The position numbers and the translations under genes are program-made. The notes under the pieces were generated by a model that was given only the letters and a program-made list of their open reading frames with translations, did not search any database and was not told the origin of the DNA. Positions 45,296 through 54,700 of a DNA stretch of 64,000 nucleotides are shown in pieces (the stretch's first letter is position 1; the number at the start of each line of letters is the position of its first letter). The stretch covers positions 888,718 through 952,717 of the forward strand of contig NZ_KB235948.1 of NCBI RefSeq assembly GCF_000332335.1, in the 5' to 3' direction. This DNA is from Kamptonema formosum PCC 10802. Its GTDB lineage: Bacteria > Cyanobacteriota > Cyanobacteriia > Cyanobacteriales > Oscillatoriaceae.

Positions 45296-45433
45296 TTAAT
45301 TGGGAACTGTTCTTGTTTCGATACCGCCGCCAATCCGTCCAAAAATTAGCCCCGAACTCAGCCCGAAAGTCAGTCCCACAACCAGCCCGCCAGTAAACAA
45401 GCCATCCAGCGGCGCAATCAGCCCCTCAAACCG
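45296..45433 (-). pseudogene. C-terminal remnant of a membrane-protein gene
   Basis: On the minus strand, 45 in-frame codons read RFEGLIAPLDGLFTGGLVVG then LTFGLSSGLIFGRIGGGIE and end in TAA (45296-45298). The glycine-rich hydrophobic pattern is clearly protein-like (a tail of a transmembrane Gly-zipper protein), but a stop codon lies directly upstream and no start is present. It looks like the surviving 3' end of a deleted gene. Confidence 0.55.
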
Positions 45434-45595
45434 TCAATTTTCTTACTCTCTACAGGATTCCTAAACTCTTTCTTAAAACCTCTATCTTTTCTTCCCTTGG
45501 CGTTCTTGGCGTCTACCCTACGGGAAGCCGCTGGCGCGTCTATGGCGGTTCAGCAAAAAATCCACAAATCAAATCTAACCGCTCCACTTAAAATA

Positions 45596-45710
45596 TATAG
45601 CAATATTCACTTAGGTTCGGACACGATCGTCGGAAAGGAACGCATATCCTATGAGGTTCTGACGTAGGGCAGGCGTCTCGCCTGCCCTAACCTAAGTGGC
45701 TAGTGCTATA
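45596..45710. mobile_element. MITE-like element, family B
   Basis: Ends TATAGCAATATTCACTTAGG (45596) and the inverted CCTAAGTGGCTAGTGCTATA (to 45710), an imperfect 20-22 bp terminal repeat. The interior holds a GGCAGGCG..CGCCTGCC palindrome. No coding capacity. Confidence 0.8.
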
Positions 45711-45824
45711 CTGCATTGCAAAAGAGCAGCTCAACCCAACGGTGCAATAACAGTACAGCCGGACTGTCTCTCAGTCTGGCAGAGGGGAAGCCGGCCATAT
45801 ATTACCCCTATTCTGAGCCATTAA

Positions 45825-45896
45825 AGCGGACGATGGGACTCGAACCCACGACGTTCAGCTTGGGAAGCTGACATTCTACCACTGAATTACATCCGC
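45825..45896 (-). tRNA. tRNA-Gly (anticodon CCC)
   Basis: 72 nt on the minus strand. The acceptor stem is GCGGATG / CGTCCGC, with D-arm TTCAGTGGTAGAA. The anticodon stem is TCAGC / GCTGA with loop TTCCCAA (anticodon CCC, reading GGG), and the T-arm is GTGGGTTCGAGTCCCAT. The discriminator base is T and the 3' CCA is not encoded. Confidence 0.95.
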
Positions 45897-45984
45897 GTCA
45901 AGCACCTCATTACCTATCTTAGCCTTTCGGCAGAAAACCGGCAACTCACCACCTGAAATAAATCATACACGGTTCGCCAGCCGG

Positions 45985-46128
45985 CTGTCAACCTTTTTTT
46001 TCTCAGTACAGGGGGGGCGGGTTGAGCGCCCCGGGAGTGCCGGATGGGACAGAAGTCCGCTGCCGGCACCCCCGCCTGGGGGTTGGGGGTGGGGTTCTCC
46101 GACGGTCCCCCTCCCCCGAAACAGCGGA
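45985..46128. repeat. 3' flank shared by the two paralogous RTX genes (copy 1)
   Basis: The sequence from the stop codon region outward (CCCCCTCCCCCGAAA, GGTTCTCCGAC, GGGGTTGGGGGTGGGG, GACAGAAGTCCGC, CAGGGGGGGCGGGTT) recurs in the same order at 51585-51742 beyond the second paralogue. This indicates that the duplicated segment included the 3' flank. Confidence 0.75.
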
Positions 46129-49100
46129 TCAGACGAAACTGAAATAGCCACCGGCAAGATTGAGGTTGCCAGACCCCTGAACAATGGCCACCAGATCGTC
46201 CGCACCGGCAGTATTGTGCAAAATCGCGATCCCACTGGGCAAACCGGCGGAGGAGGCGAACAGCTGATAGTCAGCAGCGCTGCCCGCCAGCTGGATGACA
46301 TCCTCACCGGCATTGAAGTCCGCAATCAAAGCGCAGTCAGCATTGCCCGCAGCGGTGTAGTAGAACTTGCCACCGCTTCCGAGCACAAAGCGGTCGGCAC
46401 CCTGTCCGCCGGTTAGGGTGTCGAGCTCACCGGCACCCGGACTCCCCAGATGGGCGGCAGCGCCGGTCAGGGTGTCATTCCCGTCGCCGCCGCTGAGGGA
46501 GTCGCTGCCCAAGTCGCCACTGAGGAGATCGTTACCGCTATCGCCGCTGAGGGTGTCACTGTCCTTCCCGCCGGCGAGGCTGTCATTGCCGGCATCGCCA
46601 TTGAGCCAATCATTGCCCTGATTGCCAAACAGCTGGTCGTTGCCGTCGCCGCCGCTGAGGGTGTCGTTGCCGATGTCGCCACCGACCCGATCGTCCCCAG
46701 TGTTGCCGCTTACAGAATCATCGTCCTTACCCCCCTGGCAGGTATCGTTGCCGGCACCGCCATCCAGGATGTCAGTGCCGGTGTTGCCATAGAGGATATC
46801 GCTGCCATCACCCCCATTGAGGCTGTCTGCGCCCTCACTGCCAATCAGGATATCATTGCCGCCGGCACCCAGTAGCTGGTCATTGCCGGCACCCGCGACT
46901 ACCGTATCATTGCCATCCCCGGCATCAATAACGTCGTCCCCCCCACCGGCAGAAACGAAATCATTTCCCAGCCCGCCGCTGAGAGTGTCGCCGCTGTCAG
47001 TGCCGGTGATACTGTCGCTGCCGGCATTGGAGACGTCCAGGGTGAACGTGTCAGAAGCAGTCTTCCCCGCGTCAGAAACCGTTACGGTAATCGTTGCCGC
47101 GCCCTGTTGATTCGCCGCTGGGGTGACGGTAATGGTTCGGTTCGCTCCCTCACCGCCCAAAACAATATTGCTGTTGGGAACGATGTTCTGGTCGCTAGAA
47201 CTGGCGGTTACCGTCAGGTTGCCAGCCGCTGTCTCCGCATCCGAGACGGTGAACGCAATTGCCTGAGTGGCCGCGCCCAGACTGACCGTTTGATTGGCAA
47301 TGTCGCTAATCGTCGGGGCAGTGTTTTCGCTTGGGGTTGGGGTTGGGCTTGGGGTTGGGGTTGGGCTGGGCGGGGGGACTGGGGTTGGCGGGATGTCGTT
47401 ATCGGTGTTCGTCACCGCCACACTCCCGGTTAGGGTGTCGTAGATAGTGTCGGTACTGGTGGGGTCCAGCGTAATGGTGTAAGTTTGGCTGCCATCGACA
47501 TCAAATTCATCGACACCCGTGACGGTTACCGTCTGCGCCGCAGAGAAATTTGCCGCAGTAAAGGTCAGGACTGCCGGCGAGACAGCCCCCTCGGTGGTGT
47601 CAGCACCGGTCAGGGCAATCGTCACAGGAGCAGTTGGCGCAGTGGTCAGGGCCACAGTAAAGGTCGCAGTGCCACCGGCTTCCGTGGTGGTCAGCCCCGT
47701 CGCCGGAGTGACCGCGATTCTCGGTTCCCCGTCATCGGTGTTACTCGCCGACACACTCCCCGTCAGGGTGTCGTAGACAGTATCGGTACTGGTCGGCTCG
47801 AGGTTAATCGTGTAGGATTGGCTGCCATCGACCGTATCGTCATCTACGCCGGTGACTGTCACCGTCTGCGGCGCAGAGAAATTTGCCGGCGTGAACGTCA
47901 GCGTTTCCGGCGAGACAGCCCCTTCTGTGGTGTCAGAACTGCTGACGGCAACCGTCACAGGAGCCGTTGGGGCGCTGTTGAGGGCTACAGTGAAGGTCGC
48001 AGTGCCACCCCTTTCCGTAGTGGTCAATTCGGTCGTGGGATTGACCGCAATCCCCGGTTCCGTGTTCGTCACCGGCACACTGACTGGAGCGAGGGTATCG
48101 TAACCCGCGTCGCCGGCACTCGCCGCGTCGAAGACAGCATTATAGGACTGGCTGCCATCGAGGGTGTCGTCACTGACGCCGGTGACTGTCACCGTCTGGA
48201 TTTGGCCAAAGTTTTCCGGAGTGAAGGTGAGCGTCGCTGGCGAGACTGCCCCTTCTGTGGTGTCAGAACTGCTGACGGCAATCGTGACATCAGCAGCTGG
48301 GGCGCTGCTGAGAGCCACACTCAAGGTAACAGCGCCACCGGCTTCTGTGGTAATCAAGCCGGTGCTGGGAATCACCGTGATTCCCGGCGCAGTGCCGTCA
48401 TTATCGATATTGTCAGCCAGCACATCCGCTGGATCAGCGCCATTGTAATTCGTGTCCTCACTGACAGCCGGTGCCAGCAAAATGCTGTAGGGTTGGCTGC
48501 CATCGGATAGAGTGTCATCTGCGCCGGTGACTGTTACCGTCTGCGCCGCCGAGAAGTTGTCGGCAGTGAAGGTTAGGGCTGCCGGTGAGGCGCTCCCTTC
48601 TGTGGTGTCGCTGCTGCTCAGAGCAATCGTCACATCAGCAGTTGGGGCGGTGGTGAGGGCTACAGTGAAGGTAGCGGTATCCCCCGCTTCGCTGGTGATT
48701 AAGCCGGATGTGGGGGTGACAGTAAACAGCCCGGGGGCTTCGTCGTCAATGTTCGTCGCCGACAGAGTGTCCGCCGCAATCCCCCCGTAGAGGGTATCGT
48801 CGCTGGTTGCTGTCAGGATAACGTCGTAGGTTTGGTCTTTATCGACTGCAGTGTCATCGACACCGGTGAGCGTTACTGTCTGCGCCGCAGAGAAATTGGC
48901 TGCAGTGAAGGTCAGGGTTTCCGGGGAGACTGTTCCTTCCTGCGGGTTGCTGCTGCTGACATCAATTGTGACATCCGCCGTTGGGGCGCTGCCAAGGGAT
49001 ACGCTGAAGGTTGCAGTGCCACCGGCTTCCGTAGTGGTCAAGCCTGTCGTGGGGGTGATATTGACACCCGGTCCGGTGTTTACCACTGACACATCGTCAG

Positions 49101-50151
49101 GGTCAATCGCCCCGTAGATCGTATCCGTGCTGGTTGCTGTCAGGTTAATGGTATAGGGCTGGCTGCCATCAATAGTGTCGTCAGCTACCCCGGTTACTGT
49201 TACCGTTTGCGCCGCCGAGAAGTTTGCCGGCGTGAAGGTGAGGGCTGCCGGTGAGACACTCCCTTCTGTGGTGTCAGAACTGCTGGCGGCAATAGTAACA
49301 TTGGCAGTTGGCGCACTGTCGAGAACTACAGTAAAGGTTGCAGTCCCACCGGCTTCCGTGGTGGTCAAGCCGGTCGTGGGGGTGACAGTAATGCCGGGGA
49401 GTTGATTGACTGTTACCGTCACCGCACCGGCAGCGGTGTCAGTGCCATCGCTGACCGTATAGTTAAACGTGTCAGTCCCCGTGAAACCGGCAGCCGGTGT
49501 GTACAGCAGCCGGTCATCCGTGGCATTGCCTGGCGTGCCCCCGTCGCTTAAAGTAATCGTGCCGCCGTTTCCTGAGAGGGTGTCAAAGGTTCCCAGAGAG
49601 AGGGTATTGTTATTCGGATCGGTGTCGTTGGCGAGGACATTGATGGTGACAGCCGTGCCGGCAGTCGCCGTAATGGTGTCCTCTGCTGCCACCGGCGGTT
49701 GATTGACTTCTACTGTCAGCGAATCTGGAGCGTCTAAAGTGTATCCAGGCGCTGTGCTGCTCGCACTAAAATTAATCGGTGTGGGGCTGCTAAACGTTGG
49801 CGCAGCTGTAAAGTTTGCTGTGTACAGCGCTGCCGGAGCAGTTCCCGCACCCGGCCAATTTTGGTTTGCATCGTTCCAGGAAAGCTCGACAAAAGAGTCC
49901 GTTACCGGATCGCTGTCAAAGTCCTGAGTGTCATCTTGCTGCGTTCCCCCACCAGGCACCAGACTTGTTTGCAGGGGATTGTCTAAACTGTTGAATGTGA
50001 GAGCGTCGCGGTCGTAATGCAGCCGCAATCCCAACCCCGAAAGACTGTCATCCGCCGGATTTGCCGTTTCATAATTTACATCAAATGTAACTGGCCTGTC
50101 AGGAGATGCAGTTAGAATTGAAGGGTTAACAGTAATTTTTTGCTCGGCCAT
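46129..50151 (-). CDS. Giant RTX surface protein with cohesin-like N-terminus and six Calx-beta-like repeats (paralogue 1)
   Basis: 1340 residues from ATG 50151 (MAEQKITVNPSIL), with GGAGA upstream; the frame runs further but the paralogue at 56038 supports this start. Order: a cohesin/CBM-like beta-sandwich (1-160; TASPDRPVTFDVNYET, LRLHYDRDALTF, LYTANFT); a cadherin/VCBS-like domain (about 160-265; NVLANDTDPNNN, GTDTFNYTVSDGTD); six Calx-beta-like repeats of about 112 residues ([12 protein letters not shown] and [18 protein letters not shown]); a Pro-rich linker; an Ig/cadherin-like domain (about 945-1050); and RTX nonapeptides (about 1060-1240). The tail ends in FSFV and is the likely type I secretion signal. 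No Sec signal. It should be exported by an HlyB/HlyD system, bind calcium and sit on the cell surface or in slime. Confidence 0.88.
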   Translation of the reverse strand: MAEQKITVNPSILTASPDRPVTFDVNYETANPADDSLSGLGLRLHYDRDALTFNSLDNPLQTSLVPGGGTQQDDTQDFDSDPVTDSFVELSWNDANQNWPGAGTAPAALYTANFTAAPTFSSPTPINFSASSTAPGYTLDAPDSLTVEVNQPPVAAEDTITATAGTAVTINVLANDTDPNNNTLSLGTFDTLSGNGGTITLSDGGTPGNATDDRLLYTPAAGFTGTDTFNYTVSDGTDTAAGAVTVTVNQLPGITVTPTTGLTTTEAGGTATFTVVLDSAPTANVTIAASSSDTTEGSVSPAALTFTPANFSAAQTVTVTGVADDTIDGSQPYTINLTATSTDTIYGAIDPDDVSVVNTGPGVNITPTTGLTTTEAGGTATFSVSLGSAPTADVTIDVSSSNPQEGTVSPETLTFTAANFSAAQTVTLTGVDDTAVDKDQTYDVILTATSDDTLYGGIAADTLSATNIDDEAPGLFTVTPTSGLITSEAGDTATFTVALTTAPTADVTIALSSSDTTEGSASPAALTFTADNFSAAQTVTVTGADDTLSDGSQPYSILLAPAVSEDTNYNGADPADVLADNIDNDGTAPGITVIPSTGLITTEAGGAVTLSVALSSAPAADVTIAVSSSDTTEGAVSPATLTFTPENFGQIQTVTVTGVSDDTLDGSQSYNAVFDAASAGDAGYDTLAPVSVPVTNTEPGIAVNPTTELTTTERGGTATFTVALNSAPTAPVTVAVSSSDTTEGAVSPETLTFTPANFSAPQTVTVTGVDDDTVDGSQSYTINLEPTSTDTVYDTLTGSVSASNTDDGEPRIAVTPATGLTTTEAGGTATFTVALTTAPTAPVTIALTGADTTEGAVSPAVLTFTAANFSAAQTVTVTGVDEFDVDGSQTYTITLDPTSTDTIYDTLTGSVAVTNTDNDIPPTPVPPPSPTPTPSPTPTPSENTAPTISDIANQTVSLGAATQAIAFTVSDAETAAGNLTVTASSSDQNIVPNSNIVLGGEGANRTITVTPAANQQGAATITVTVSDAGKTASDTFTLDVSNAGSDSITGTDSGDTLSGGLGNDFVSAGGGDDVIDAGDGNDTVVAGAGNDQLLGAGGNDILIGSEGADSLNGGDGSDILYGNTGTDILDGGAGNDTCQGGKDDDSVSGNTGDDRVGGDIGNDTLSGGDGNDQLFGNQGNDWLNGDAGNDSLAGGKDSDTLSGDSGNDLLSGDLGSDSLSGGDGNDTLTGAAAHLGSPGAGELDTLTGGQGADRFVLGSGGKFYYTAAGNADCALIADFNAGEDVIQLAGSAADYQLFASSAGLPSGIAILHNTAGADDLVAIVQGSGNLNLAGGYFSFV

Positions 50152-50470
50152 TTTTAGTGTTCTCCAACACCCCAAAGAGCAATTCCTCTTAGCCTGCCAC
50201 ACAATCTTTGGGCAAGAACTAATAGTTTTTCCGACATCGAGGGCAAGCATCATGCCCGCCCCTGAAAAGGCTTTTCCCCAATGTCCCCGGCGCAAAATTT
50301 TACAGCAAAGTCCGATTGTCATCTGTCATAAGCTAGTCACATTCAGACAGACAAAAGCGAACCTTCTATTGCAGAAACTCTCGGTGCGAGCGCAGCGATT
50401 TGTTCAGTTCCGCTGCTCGCTACCGCACCCGCATTAACCCCAGTTGTCTCATCTATTCACCTCCTCTACT

Positions 50471-50576
50471 ATAGCAGCAGGCAGTTAGGTTAGGACGTAG
50501 GACAGGCGTTCCCTCCGCTCCCGATCCCTACTAGAAAGTGAGATGCCCTGTTTTTAACTGACTGTCCATTGCTATA
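50471..50576. mobile_element. MITE-like element, family B
   Basis: Starts TATAGCAGCAGGCAGTTAGG, ends ACTGTCCATTGCTATA. Same outer TATAGC / GCTATA ends and CTTAGGTT-like inner end as other copies. Confidence 0.65.
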
Positions 50577-50935
50577 TAGCGCGAGATTTTGGTGAAGTTT
50601 TAGGGAAGTGAAGTTTCAGGAATTTCTCAATCCGTTTGCCAGCAGTCGCAGTGCGACCGGCTGCCGCGAAAGCAGGATTCCCCAGTGCTAGGGGCACCCA
50701 AAAGGAAGCCCAAAACTGTCAGATTGTTTTCAGTTCGTGTGCTTTATCTCTGCCATCAACATCCATCATCCTGTTCCAGGATGCCGCCAAATAGCGGTCG
50801 ATTTCATCCCCCCAATGAGGGATTTTGCCCGGGCGCTGCCAAATCAGCCCGCCGAGCGGAATCAGCTGTGAAGAGATAGCCTAAATTGCTCTAACCGTCC
50901 GTTCGTTCTTCTGCCTGACTGCTGCCATCACTATC

Positions 50936-51076
50936 TATAGCAGCAGGCAGTCAGTTTAGGACATTAGAGCTTGAGGTTGAAGGGAGCGTCTGCCCTACGC
51001 CTGTCCTACGAATATAAGGCGTAGGACAGGCGTCCCGCCTGTCCTTTTTGTCCTAATCTAAGTAAATACTGCTATA
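50936..51076. mobile_element. MITE-like element, family B
   Basis: Starts TATAGCAGCAGGCAGTCAG, ends TCTAAGTAAATACTGCTATA. The interior contains the GGACAGGCG..CGCCTGTCC palindrome (51020-51045). Confidence 0.75.
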
Positions 51077-51155
51077 TCTGCCGGCGGGCAATGTCAAGTT
51101 TTTCCCTTCGGAAAATTCCCCCTTTCTTTCGGCAGACGATTCCATTTTATTATCC

Positions 51156-51290
51156 TATAGCAGTATGCACTTAGGTTAGGACATTAGATCGAGAGGCCCG
51201 GCGTTAGCGCAGCGGCGCGTTAGCGCTACGCCGTACCTACGCCTTTTTCCCTAGGTCACTGATGTCCTAACCAATATGACTGCTGCTATA
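51156..51290. mobile_element. MITE-like element, family B
   Basis: Starts TATAGCAGTATGCACTTAGG, ends CCAATATGACTGCTGCTATA. Terminal repeats are imperfect; the interior differs from other copies (GGCGTTAGCGC-type palindrome). Confidence 0.7.
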
Positions 51291-51313
51291 TCTAGCTGTT
51301 TAAAATTATTTGT

Positions 51314-51474
51314 TATAGCAGTAGGCACTTAGGTTCGTACATTTCGGCCTCTTTTGCACCCCCGCACTCCGGCTCCTATTGTCCTAACCCATAATACTAC
51401 TGGGATATAGACGTAGGTACGGCGTCCGCCGGGACTGAAAGTCTAATGTTTTAACCCAAGTGAATACTGCTATA
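51314..51474. mobile_element. MITE-like element, family B
   Basis: Starts TATAGCAGTAGGCACTTAGG, ends ACCCAAGTGAATACTGCTATA. Only 23 bases separate it from the previous copy. Confidence 0.75.
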
Positions 51475-51742
51475 AAACCTCTAGAGGGGCTCTCATATTA
51501 GTGAGGCGCTCCAGTACCTCACTAATATGAGAAAAGCTAGAATTCACTATTGGCCAACCGGCAGTCTGCCTTTTTTATTTCCCAGGCAGGGGGGGCGGGT
51601 TTGCCGCCCCTGGAGTGCCGCCGGCGACAGAAGTCCGCCACCGGCACACCCGCCAGATCCCTTTTCTTAGCCCCCTCCCCGCAAGCGGGGAGGGGGTTGG
51701 GGGTGGGGTTCTCCGACTGTCCCCCTCCCCCGAAAGCGCGGA

Positions 51743-54700
51743 TTAGACGAAACTGAAAGAGCCACCGGTCAGGCTGAGGCTGTCAGTCCCCTGCACAATG
51801 GCCACCAGCTCGTCCGCACCGGAAGTATTGCGGAAAATCGCCGTCCCAGCCGGCAAACCGGCAGCGTTCGCGGACAGCAGATAGTCAGCAGCACTGCCCG
51901 ACAGCTGGATAACATCCTCACTGGAATTAAAGTCCGTAATCAAAGCGTAGTCAGCATTGCCCGCACTGGTATAGTAGAACTGGCCACCACTCCCGAGGAC
52001 AAAGCGGTCGGCACCATCTCCGCCGGTTAGGGTATCCACCTCACCGGCACCCGGACTCGCCCCACTGGAGGCAGCGCCGGTCAGGGTGTCGTTCCCGTCA
52101 CCGCCGCTGAGGGAGTCGCTGCCGAAGTCGCCACTGAGGAGATCGTTCCCGGTGTTGCCGCTGAGGGTGTCAGCGCCCTTACCCCCATAAAGGGTGTCAT
52201 TGCCGGTGCCCCCATCCAGAACGTCCTCCTCAGAGTTGCCAAACAGCAGGTCATTGCCGTCACCGCCCATCAAGCTATCGGTGCCGATGTTGCCCACAAG
52301 CACATCATCCCCAGTCATGCCGTTGAGAGTGTCGCTGTCCTTACCGCCGGCCAGGGTGTCATTGCCGTCATCGCCATTGAGCAAATCATTGCCCTGATTG
52401 CCAAACAGCCGGTCGTTGCCGTCGCCGCCGCTGAGGCTGTCGTTGCCGATGTCGCCACCGACCACATCGTCCCCGGTATTGCCGGTTACAGAATCCGCGT
52501 CCTTACCCCCCTGGCAGGTATCGTTGCCGGCACCGCCATCAAGGACGTCATTGCCGGTGTTGCCATAGAGGATATCGTTGCCATCACCCCCATTGAGGTT
52601 GTCTGTGCCTTCATTGCCAATCAGGATATCATTGCCGCCGACACCCGACACCTCGTCATTGCCGGTGCCCGCGACTACCGTATCATTGCCGTCCCCGGCA
52701 TCAATTTCGTCGTCCCCGGCACCGCCGGAAATGTAATCATTTCCCAGTCCGCCGTTCAGAGTGTCGCCGCTGTCAGTGCCGGTGACAGTATCGTCGCCGC
52801 TGCCCTTGTTGGAGACGTCCAGGGTGAACGTGTCAGAAGTGGTATTCGTCCCGTCAGAAACCGTTACCGTAATCGTTGCCGCGCCCGATTGATTCGCGGC
52901 AGGGGTGACGGTAATGGTTCGGTTCGCCCCCTCACCGCCCAAAACAATACTGTTATCGGGAACGATGTTTTTGTCGCTGGAACTGGCTGTTACCGTCAGG
53001 TTGGCAGCAGCAGTCTCCGCATCCCCAACAGTGAACGCAATTGCCGGAGTAGCCGCCCCTGTGCTGACCGTTTGGTTGGCAATGTCACTAATTGTCGGGG
53101 CAGTGTTTTGGCTTGGGGTTGGGCTTGGGGTTGGGCTTGGGGGGGTGACTGGGGGTGGGGTGACGTCGTTATCGGTGTTCGTTACCGCCACACTCCCGGT
53201 TAGGGTGTCGTAGATAGTGTCGGTACTGGTCGGGTCCAGCGTAATGGTGTAAGTTTGGCTGCCATCGACATCAAATTCATCGACACCCGTGACGGTTACC
53301 GTCTGCGCCGTGGCGAAGTTTGCCGCAGTAAAGGTTAGGGTTGCCGGCGAGACAGCCCCCTCGGTGGTGTCAACACCGGTCAGGGCAATCGTCACAGGAG
53401 CGGTTGGGGCGCTGTTGAGGGCTACAGTGAAGGTAGCCGTGCCACCTGCTTCCGTGGTGGTCAGCCCCGTCGCAGGAGTAACAATGATGCTAGGTTCTCC
53501 GTCATCGGTGTTACTCGCCGACACACTTGCCGTCAGGGTGTCGTAAGACGTGTCGGTACTGGTCGGATCGAGGTTAATCGTGTACGATTGGCTGCCATCG
53601 ACCGTATCGTCATCTACGCCGGTGACGGTTACCGTCTGCGCCGTGGCGAAGTTTGCCGGTGTGAACGTCAGCGTTGCCGGGGAGACAGTCCCTTCTGTGG
53701 CGTCAGAACTGCTGACGGCAACCGTCACATTTGCCGTTGGGGCGCTGTTGAGGGCTACAGTGAAGGTCGCAGTGCCACCCCTTTCCGTAGTGGTCAATGC
53801 GGTCGTGGGACTGACCACAATCCCCGGTTCCGTGTTCGTCACCGGCACAGTCAGGTCAGCGAGGCTACCGTAAACAGTGTCGCCGACACTAGCGGGGTTG
53901 AAGACAATATTGTAGGGCTGGCTGCCATCAAGGGTGTCGTCACTGACGCCGGTGACTGTCACCGTCTGCAGCTGGCCAAAGTTTAGCGGCGTGAAGGTGA
54001 GAGTCGCTGGCGAGACTGCCCCTTCTGTGGTGTCGTCACTGGTAACATCAATCGTGACATCAGCAGTTGGGGCGCTGCTGAGAGCTACACTCAAGGTAAC
54101 AGCGCCACCGGCTTCTGTAGTAATCAAGTCGTCGTCGGGAATGACCGTGATTCCCGGCGTAGTGCCGTCGTTATCAATATTCTCAACCAGCACATCCGCT
54201 GGATCAGCGCCGCTATAAAGGGTGTCCTCACTGACAGCCGATGCCAGCAAAATGCTGTAGGATTGGCTGCCATCGGCTAAAGTGTCATCCGCGCCGGTCA
54301 CTGTTACCGTCTGCGCCGTGGCGAAGTTTGCCGGCGTGAAGGTCAGGGTTGCCGGTTCGACAGTCCCTTCTGCGGTGTTATCACTGCTGACAGCAATCGT
54401 CACATCCGCAGTTGGGGCAGTTGTCAGGGCTACAGTGAAGGTAGCGGTGTCCCCAGCTTCGCTGGTTATTAAGCCGGATGTGGGGGTGACAGTAAACAAT
54501 CCGGGGGCTTCGTCGTCAATGTTCCTCGCCGACACAGTGTCCAGCGCAATCCCCCCGTAGATGGTATCATCGCTGGTTGCTGTCAGGGTGACGCTGTAGC
54601 TTTTGTCTTTATCCGTTAAAGTGTCATTCACCCCGGTGAGTGTGACCGTCTGCGCCGCCGAGAAGTTCGCCGGCGTGAAGGTCAGGGTTGCCGGTGAGAC

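Larger units (their letters stand above)
45157..45824. other. Intergenic with a gene remnant and a MITE
   Basis: The region holds the 43-codon remnant at 45296-45433, a spacer motif (45495-45550, 'cccttggcgttcttggcgtctaccc' type) and the family B element 45596-45710. No intact gene before the tRNA. Confidence 0.6.
50152..51742. other. Gene-free spacer packed with family B MITE-like elements
   Basis: About 1.6 kb without a credible gene. It holds four family B elements (listed separately), an inverted repeat CTCATATTAGTGAGG / CCTCACTAATATGAG (51491-51533) and the 3' flank duplicated from paralogue 1 (51585-51742). Confidence 0.7.

Noticed and set aside
47485..48510. A 341-residue plus-strand frame and a ladder of 85- to 140-residue frames opposite the Calx-beta-like repeats
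   Set aside because: They repeat with the same period as the minus-strand domains and have no family features; they are shadows of the repeat codons.
46129..50322. Longer form of RTX paralogue 1 starting at 50322
   Set aside because: The first 57 codons are basic and Cys-rich with no similarity to paralogue 2, which starts at the equivalent MAEQ; the ATG at 50151 has GGAGA upstream.
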